DNA of 64,000 nucleotides, taken from positions 124,001 through 188,000 of the forward strand of contig CAWJGS010000010.1 in the NCBI GenBank assembly GCA_963842575.1, read 5' to 3'. Position 1 is the first letter of the stretch. Each line of letters starts with the position of its first letter. This DNA is from JACDER01 sp963842575. Lineage in GTDB: Bacteria; Actinomycetota; Thermoleophilia; Gaiellales; Gaiellaceae. The notes under the pieces are model-generated. The model was given only the letters and a program-made list of their open reading frames with translations, was not told where the DNA came from and did not search any database. This document shows, piece after piece, positions 59,843 to 64,000 of this stretch. The position numbers and the translations under genes were made by a program.

Positions 59843-61375
59843 CTAGTGGTGCGGCTTGTGCTTCGGCTTCTTCTTGGGAGCCTTGCCCTTGCTCACCGTG
59901 ATGTTGACCTTGCTGCCGGTGTCTAGGACGAAGTCGGACGACGGGTTCTGGGTGAGCACGCGGCCCTTCGGCCTGCGGGTCGAGTACTTGCGCGACAGCT
60001 TGCCGTTGGCACAGCCCGCGGTCACGATCTTCTTCTTCGCATCGGCCTCCTTCAGCCCGACCACGTCCGGGACGAGGCAGTACTTCGGTGGCGGAGCGGG
60101 TGGTGGCGGCGGCGGAGGCGGCGGAGGGGGGCGGAGGCGGGGGCGGCGGGGCGGAGGTGGAGGCGGAGGTGGAGGTGGAGGCGGAGGGGGGTGGCGGAGG
60201 TGGCGGGGTCGTGTTCCGGTTGAAGTTCGCCCCGACCGTCCGATTCGCGTTCATCGTGACCGTGCAGGTGGGGCCCGCGACCGGTGCAGTCGCCGCTCCA
60301 GCCGAGGAACGTCGAGCCGCCGTCGACCAGCGCGGTCAGCGTCACCTGGGTCCCGGCCGCGTAGGGATACGAGCAGTTACTGCCGCAGGTGATCCCCTGC
60401 CTGTCGCTCGTGACCTTGCCTGTCCCGTTCCCCGGCTTGTTCACCGTGAGGACGAACCCGTTCAGGATCGTGAACGGGGTGGACGCGTAGAAGGGAACGT
60501 TCTGCGCATAGCCGCCGTTCTCGACGGAGGAGTGGACCTCGAGCGTCCCCGAGCCGGCCGGTCTGACCCTCACGTCGACCGCGACACTTTGGTCGCGAGG
60601 GATTGTCGGGAACCGACAGTGGATGTAGCTATCCGTCGAATACGTATTCGTGCAAAACGGTGCCTCGGCCCCGGGTCCCGGGGTCACCGAGAGAATCGTC
60701 AACTCCGGAGGAAGCAGTAGGTTGACCACCACGCCGGCGCCGTTTGGGGGGCTGTACGCATCGTCTGGGCCCGCCGTTCGTGACGACCGCCTCGAGTGTG
60801 AGGTCGCCTCCGGCGAGGCCGGGATTCGGGATGCTGCTTATCCCGACATTGAGATCCTCGTCGCGCGGATTGACCGTCGCCGTGTCGGTGGCGGTGTTGT
60901 TGTCGGGGTTCGGGTCTGGCGTCGCGGAAGAAAGGCTCGCCGTCAAAACCGCTGACACCGGCGTGAAGTCGTAGAGAGGTGCCCGTACGCGCACGGAAAG
61001 ATTGATCGGGACCGTGGCCCCCGGCGGAATATCCCCGGTGTTGCAATAAGTCGTTTGGTTCGGCGGACTCCCGGCTGGAGGCACACAGCCGCTTACCCAC
61101 TCGGAGTCAGGGAGGGTGACGGTGACGCTGACACCCTGCGCCAGGAATTCCGACGGATTGGTGACCAGGAGGGTGTAGGCAACGACGTCCCAAGCCTTGA
61201 CTTGCTGGGGGTCGCGATTGACCGTGATGGAAAGGTCCGCCGACGCGTCGATCGACCTCTGCGCGCTGAGCGGCGCGCCCGGCGCGCCCCCGACGACGAC
61301 GAGCGCGATCGCGATAGCGAGCGTCAGCCCCGCGATCGACCCCAATCGCTTCAAAGGTGTGCGTTTTGCGTTCAT
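59843..61375 (-). CDS. Secreted DUF11 / InlB-like / PASTA surface protein (frames broken)
   Basis: Signal peptide (LTLAIAIALVVVGGAPGAPLSA), then two DUF11-type beta-sandwich repeats (ADLSITVNRDPQQVKAWDVV, PDPNPDNNTATDTATVNP), a divergent InlB B-repeat (GTGKVTSDRQGITCGSNCSY, GSTFLGWSGDCTG), a proline-rich rod and one C-terminal PASTA domain (VPDVVGLKEADAKKKI, VLTQNPSSDFVLDTGSKVNI). Frame changes are needed near 60770 (CCC run) and 60275 (CCCC run), and at G/C runs in the proline segment (about 60100-60200). The homopolymer positions point to sequencing indels. Full protein about 510 aa. PASTA domains bind muropeptides or cell-wall components. Confidence 0.75.
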
Positions 61376-61464
61376 TCGGCCCCTCGGAACATGTGGGACG
61401 GTACCACCAACGTCGGCCGACTTGTGCCCCGGCGCGCAATCTCAAGTGCGAGCGAGCGCGGAAC

Positions 61465-61470
61465 TACCAT
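61465..61470 (+). promoter_or_regulatory. -10 hexamer TACCAT
   Basis: TACCAT followed by CCTCGCC ends 7 nt before TTG 61478. The downstream string is identical to that before miaB. Confidence 0.5.
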
Positions 61471-61477
61471 CCTCGCC

Positions 61478-62239
61478 TTGAGCGTTCCTGAACGTCTCCT
61501 GCAGCGGCTCGACCTCCTTGGCGAGGTGCTCGCCGCGCGCGCGGACGCGATTGCGCTGATCGGTCACGGGTCGGTCGGTGTCGACCTCTACCGTCTCGAC
61601 GACCACTCGGATCTCGACTTCTTCGTGATCGTGGACGACGGGGCGAAGCAGCGCTACCTCGATTCGATCGACTGGCTGGAGGCTCTCCACCCGGTCGCGT
61701 ACAGCTTCGCCAACACTGTCGACGGGCGGAAGGTGCTGTTCGCGGACGGCCTGTTCGCCGAATACGCCGTCTTCACGCTGGACGAGCTGGCGCGCGGCTC
61801 GTTTTCTCCCGGCCGCATCGTCTGGCAGCGCGCTGACGCGCCGACCGGTCTCGAGATTCCGCCGCCGCGCGACTCGCCGGCGCACCAGACACCCGAGCAC
61901 CAGCTGAACGAGGCGCTCACGAACCTCTATGTGGGCCTGCAGCGCGACGCCCGCGGCGAGCGGCTGAGCGCCACGCGTTTCATCCAGGGCCATGCGGTCC
62001 AACGCGTCGTCACGCTGCTGAACCTTCTGGACGGCTCACCACCGCAAGACGAGTTCGACGTGGACCGCGGGGTCGAGCGTCGTCACGGGCCGGAGGAGCT
62101 GCCGCTGGCCGATTTCGTGCCCGGCTACGAGCGCAACCGCGAGGCCGCGCTGTCGATCCTCGCGTGGCTCGAGGCTCACGGCGAGGTGGATGCGGCGATG
62201 GCGGCTGCGGTGCGCGCTCTCGCATCGCCGCCGAGCTGA
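61478..62239 (+). CDS. Nucleotidyltransferase-domain protein
   Basis: 253 aa. The Pol-beta nucleotidyltransferase motif is LIGHGSVGVDLYRLDDHSDL with LDFFVIVDD (GSxxxG...DxD, about residues 25-50). A C-terminal helical region (LNEALTNLYVGLQRDARGERL, 21 letters shortened to LTNLYVGLQRDARGE) suits HI0074/AadA-like adaptors. The substrate is unknown; aminoglycoside or small-molecule nucleotidyl transfer is one possibility. The TTG start fits the leaderless promoter. Confidence 0.75.
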   Translation: MSVPERLLQRLDLLGEVLAARADAIALIGHGSVGVDLYRLDDHSDLDFFVIVDDGAKQRYLDSIDWLEALHPVAYSFANTVDGRKVLFADGLFAEYAVFTLDELARGSFSPGRIVWQRADAPTGLEIPPPRDSPAHQTPEHQLNEALTNLYVGLQRDARGERLSATRFIQGHAVQRVVTLLNLLDGSPPQDEFDVDRGVERRHGPEELPLADFVPGYERNREAALSILAWLEAHGEVDAAMAAAVRALASPPS

Positions 62240-62245
62240 GGTCGA

Positions 62246-62261
62246 GCTCGGTCAGCCGAGC
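62246..62261 (+). terminator. Hairpin after the nucleotidyltransferase gene
   Basis: GCTCGGTCAGCCGAGC forms a perfect 6-bp stem with a TCAG loop 6 nt after the stop. There is no U-run. It may stabilise the 3' end or terminate transcription. The rest of the gap to 62430 contains another GAATGC/GCATTC hairpin (62350-62371) and the TAGACT promoter at 62393, and no gene. Confidence 0.4.
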
Positions 62262-62392
62262 GTGGTAATTCCCCGTCTGCCGCACGATGCCTCTCCCGGC
62301 GGAGGACGTGCAGCGAAACGGTCCGGCACCGACGACCGTACCGGAGGGTGAATGCATACTCGCAGGCATTCGTGACCACGCGGCCAGTGACC

Positions 62393-62398
62393 TAGACT
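62393..62398 (+). promoter_or_regulatory. -10 hexamer TAGACT of the 62431 gene
   Basis: TAGACT lies 32 nt before an ATG that also has AGGAGG; this gene would have a short leader and a normal ribosome-binding site. Confidence 0.45.
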
Positions 62399-62430
62399 CG
62401 CGCGACCACCAAACTAGGAGGTCAAGCGCG

Positions 62431-62733
62431 ATGGCAATTCTCGTCCGCTTCAAGCCGGTCCGACTGTCGGCGGCAGAGTACGACAGCGTCGGCCGGAAGC
62501 TAGAGGAGCGTGGCCACTGGCCGCCGGAGGGGCTACTCGCTCATGTGGCGTTCGGAGGCGAGACCGGCCTCCACGTCAGCGAGGTGTGGGACTCCCGCGA
62601 ACAGCAGGAGCAGTTCGCGCAGAAGCTCATGCCGATCCTGGAAGAGGAGGGAGTCAGTCTCGAGGGCGATCCGCAGTACCTCGACGTTCAGAGCTACTTG
62701 TTCCGCGAGGCCAGCAGCGACTCGGGCAGCTAG
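62431..62733 (+). CDS. Small protein resembling the dimeric alpha/beta-barrel (ABM-like) family
   Basis: 100 aa, soluble: VRFKPVRLSAAEYDSVGRKL, PEGLLAHVAFGGETGLHVSE, VWDSREQQEQFAQKLMPIL. The strand-helix pattern and VWDSREQ motif resemble antibiotic biosynthesis monooxygenase-like or stress-response proteins. AGGAGG lies 9 nt before the ATG. A catalytic role cannot be shown. Confidence 0.7.
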   Translation: MAILVRFKPVRLSAAEYDSVGRKLEERGHWPPEGLLAHVAFGGETGLHVSEVWDSREQQEQFAQKLMPILEEEGVSLEGDPQYLDVQSYLFREASSDSGS

Positions 62734-62781
62734 AAGGAGCGGAGCACGCCGCGGAGACGGATCTGTAGCCACCGTTTCGGG

Positions 62782-62800
62782 GCTCGGCGGACAGCCGAGC
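62782..62800 (+). terminator. Hairpin after the ABM-like gene
   Basis: Perfect 7-bp stem GCTCGGC / GCCGAGC with a GGACA loop, about 50 nt after the stop and 50 nt before DUF202. No U-run. Confidence 0.4.
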
Positions 62801-62849
62801 AAGCGACGGCCCCGTACCGTCCACCGGACCAACTGTGTTAGATGCAGCT

Positions 62850-63254
62850 ATGACGCAGCCGCAGGGTTCAGAGCAATCCGACGCCGCAGACAAAGCGCCT
62901 TCGACGGCGCCGTCCGATCTCGATCAGGAGCGGCGTACGTCGATGGCTGCAGAGCGCACCTGGTTGGCGTGGTGGCGCACCGCGCTGGGCGCCACCGCCG
63001 GGGCGCTCGCTGTGGGCCGGTTCGCCCCGCAACTGCTCGACGTCGCCCCATGGCCGTACATTCTGCTCGGCTGCGGCTACGCGTCTCTCGCGATCGGGCT
63101 CACCATCGTCGGCGCACAACGCCAGCGCGAGTTGGAGCATGCGCTGCGAACCGGTGGCCATGTACCGCTGCGGTTCCGCACCGTCGCGCTGTTCACCGTC
63201 GGCGGAGTCGCGCTTGCCGTGATGACCGTCGTGCTCGTGATCGCGCAGACCTGA
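62850..63254 (+). CDS. DUF202 membrane protein
   Basis: 134 aa. Polar N-terminus with Ser/Asp/Lys, then the DUF202 signature (RTSMAAERTWLAWWRTALG) followed by three membrane segments and a C-terminal VALFTVGGVALAVMTVVLVIA. ATG at 62850 is preferred; an in-frame GTG at 62835 is an alternative. The function is unknown. Confidence 0.82.
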   Translation: MTQPQGSEQSDAADKAPSTAPSDLDQERRTSMAAERTWLAWWRTALGATAGALAVGRFAPQLLDVAPWPYILLGCGYASLAIGLTIVGAQRQRELEHALRTGGHVPLRFRTVALFTVGGVALAVMTVVLVIAQT

Positions 63255-63318
63255 CGCACCTCCTGTGCCGGGGCGGGGCCGTTCAAGCGGTGCCGGCCAT
63301 GCGCCATTGAGGCAGATC

Positions 63319-63479
63319 GGCGACCTCGGCGGCCGGTCGCCCTACGGGCACGAGATCGCGTTCGCAGACTCCAGATGCGGAAAGGCTGGCATCTTCACCG
63401 TTCCGGCCGCCGGCGGCACCCCAAGCTCGTCATCGAGGGCAAGTCGATCTTGGAGCCCAGCTGGGCGCCGAGATCCTGA
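63319..63479 (+). pseudogene. TolB/WD40-like remnant
   Basis: The frame reads GRSPYGHEIAFADSR, continues GKAGIFTVPAAGGTP, shifts at a C4 run near 63420, and resumes KLVIEGKSILEPSWAP up to a stop. That is the SPDGxxIAFxSxR...IxxxxAxGG...SPxWSP pattern of TolB-like propellers, but only one blade survives. It is a fragment without start or context. The following interval 63480-63699 has no recognisable gene. Confidence 0.4.
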
Positions 63480-63705
63480 ATCCTCCGCAACCGGTAGGGA
63501 TCACGGCTTTCTTTGCCCAGGTCAGCCCCGACTGGAGGCTGGCCGCCGGCCGCCACGCCGGGTCGCTGAGCGGGGATGAGACGGCTTCGACTCATCCGTC
63601 CGCCCGGGCGAGGACCGCGTTTGCGCACTCGACCTGCGGGTAGGCGACCTGGAGCCGCCCAACGACCTCGCGCCGAGCCCGGCGCGACCGAAAGGAGTGA
63701 TGCCA

Positions 63706-64000
63706 GTGTCCAGCGCTGACATCTGGACGTACAAAAGCAATCTAGGGACTGGGGTCGATCTCGTTGGATTCGGGGTCGAAGCCGAGGACGGTGGCATCGG
63801 CAAGATCGACGAAGCCACTTCCGACGTCGGTAGCAGCTACATCGTCGTGGATACGGGTCCGTGGATCTTCGGCAAGAAGGTCATGCTTCCGGCCGGGGTC
63901 ATCGATTCGGTCGATACCGACGATGAGAAGGTGTACGTCAATCGAACGAAGGACGAGATCAAGGACGCACCCGAGTTCGACGAAGACACCTATCAAAGCG
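63706..64000 (+). CDS. PRC-barrel-domain protein, cut by the window edge
   Basis: Open to the end of the window. Begins VSSADIWTYKSNLGTGVDLV, then VGFGVEAEDGGIGKIDEAT, YIVVDTGPWIFGKKVMLPAG and VIDSVDTDDEKVYVNRTKDEIKD (shortened: DSVDTDDEKVYVNRTKDE). This is the PRC-barrel pattern with a stress-type context common in actinobacteria. GTG at 63706 lies 8 nt after AAAGGAG (63691-63697); ATG at 63700 is too close to it. Codon bias is clearly lower than upstream (more A and T), which may indicate transfer. Confidence 0.75.
   Translation, partial: MSSADIWTYKSNLGTGVDLVGFGVEAEDGGIGKIDEATSDVGSSYIVVDTGPWIFGKKVMLPAGVIDSVDTDDEKVYVNRTKDEIKDAPEFDEDTYQS

Noticed and set aside
60080..60215. G-rich tract suggesting a G-quadruplex regulatory element or a plus-strand Gly-rich gene
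   Set aside because: It is the complement of the proline-rich segment of the minus-strand PASTA protein, whose domains on both sides support that reading.

Overview
This 64 kb window is a GC-rich (about 70%), gene-dense chromosomal segment from an actinobacterium-like organism. The closest fit is a deep lineage such as Thermoleophilia (Gaiellales/Solirubrobacterales). That placement is an inference from gene content and order: cinA-thpR-recA-recX-rny-miaB-miaA-dapF-dapL-hflX, a pgsA/garA/ftsR-type cluster, a MurT/GatD pair, and RNase J and RNase Y side by side with PNPase. Many starts are GTG or TTG and many genes overlap by 4 nt (ATGA/GTGA). No rRNA, tRNA, CRISPR array, integrase or transposase was seen.

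Layout. (1) 45-1582: a HAD hydrolase and ribF. (2) 1768-11495: a compact signalling operon made of a 2139-residue soluble hybrid histidine kinase with a giant tandem HAMP array, then cheR, a receiver-less cheB and a REC-PAS-PAS kinase. No chemoreceptor, cheA or cheW is present. (3) 11464-16530: a secreted PQQ-type propeller protein, then rpsO-pnp with a long leader hairpin, a small membrane-protein gene with no normal start codon, and a lipoprotein. (4) 16583-22789: M16 peptidase, dapB, dCTP deaminase, dapA, rnj and an unknown gene. (5) 22828-29728: secreted serine protease, ftsK (frame-split), small membrane protein, polyproline protein, Ser/Thr kinase and a RodZ-like protein. (6) 29728-44521: cinA, thpR, recA, recX, rny, a secreted unknown, a nucleotidyltransferase (-), miaB, a tyrosine phosphatase, miaA, dapF, dapL, hflX, dut, a NUDIX hydrolase and an aldo/keto reductase. 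(7) 44686-48830 (-): sigma-70 factor, class II amidotransferase, murT, gatD. (8) 48980-52304: a decayed region with a truncated AAA regulator joined abruptly to a decayed head-repeat protein, followed by a 56-residue zinc-ribbon gene (-). (9) 52699-64000: small genes, then a minus-strand block pgsA - mannose-1-P guanylyltransferase/phosphomannomutase - FHA - ftsR-like - apt, a HutF-like fragment, a secreted DUF11/InlB/PASTA protein, a nucleotidyltransferase, DUF202 and the start of a PRC-barrel gene.

How the genes work together. dapB, dapA, dapF and dapL cover the aminotransferase route to meso-diaminopimelate, and MurT/GatD would amidate lipid II; both feed the cell wall. RNase J, RNase Y and PNPase form most of an mRNA decay set. 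recA-recX and cinA form a DNA-damage group. The most unusual system is the poly-HAMP kinase/CheR/CheB cluster.

Two global features stand out. Many transcription units without a Shine-Dalgarno carry a TANNNT hexamer 6-9 nt before the start codon, which points to widespread leaderless mRNAs. More than ten reading frames, including ftsK and miaA, are broken by single-base shifts, several at G/C homopolymers. Assembly indels are the simplest explanation for most of these, although 48980-52137 also looks truly degraded or misjoined.
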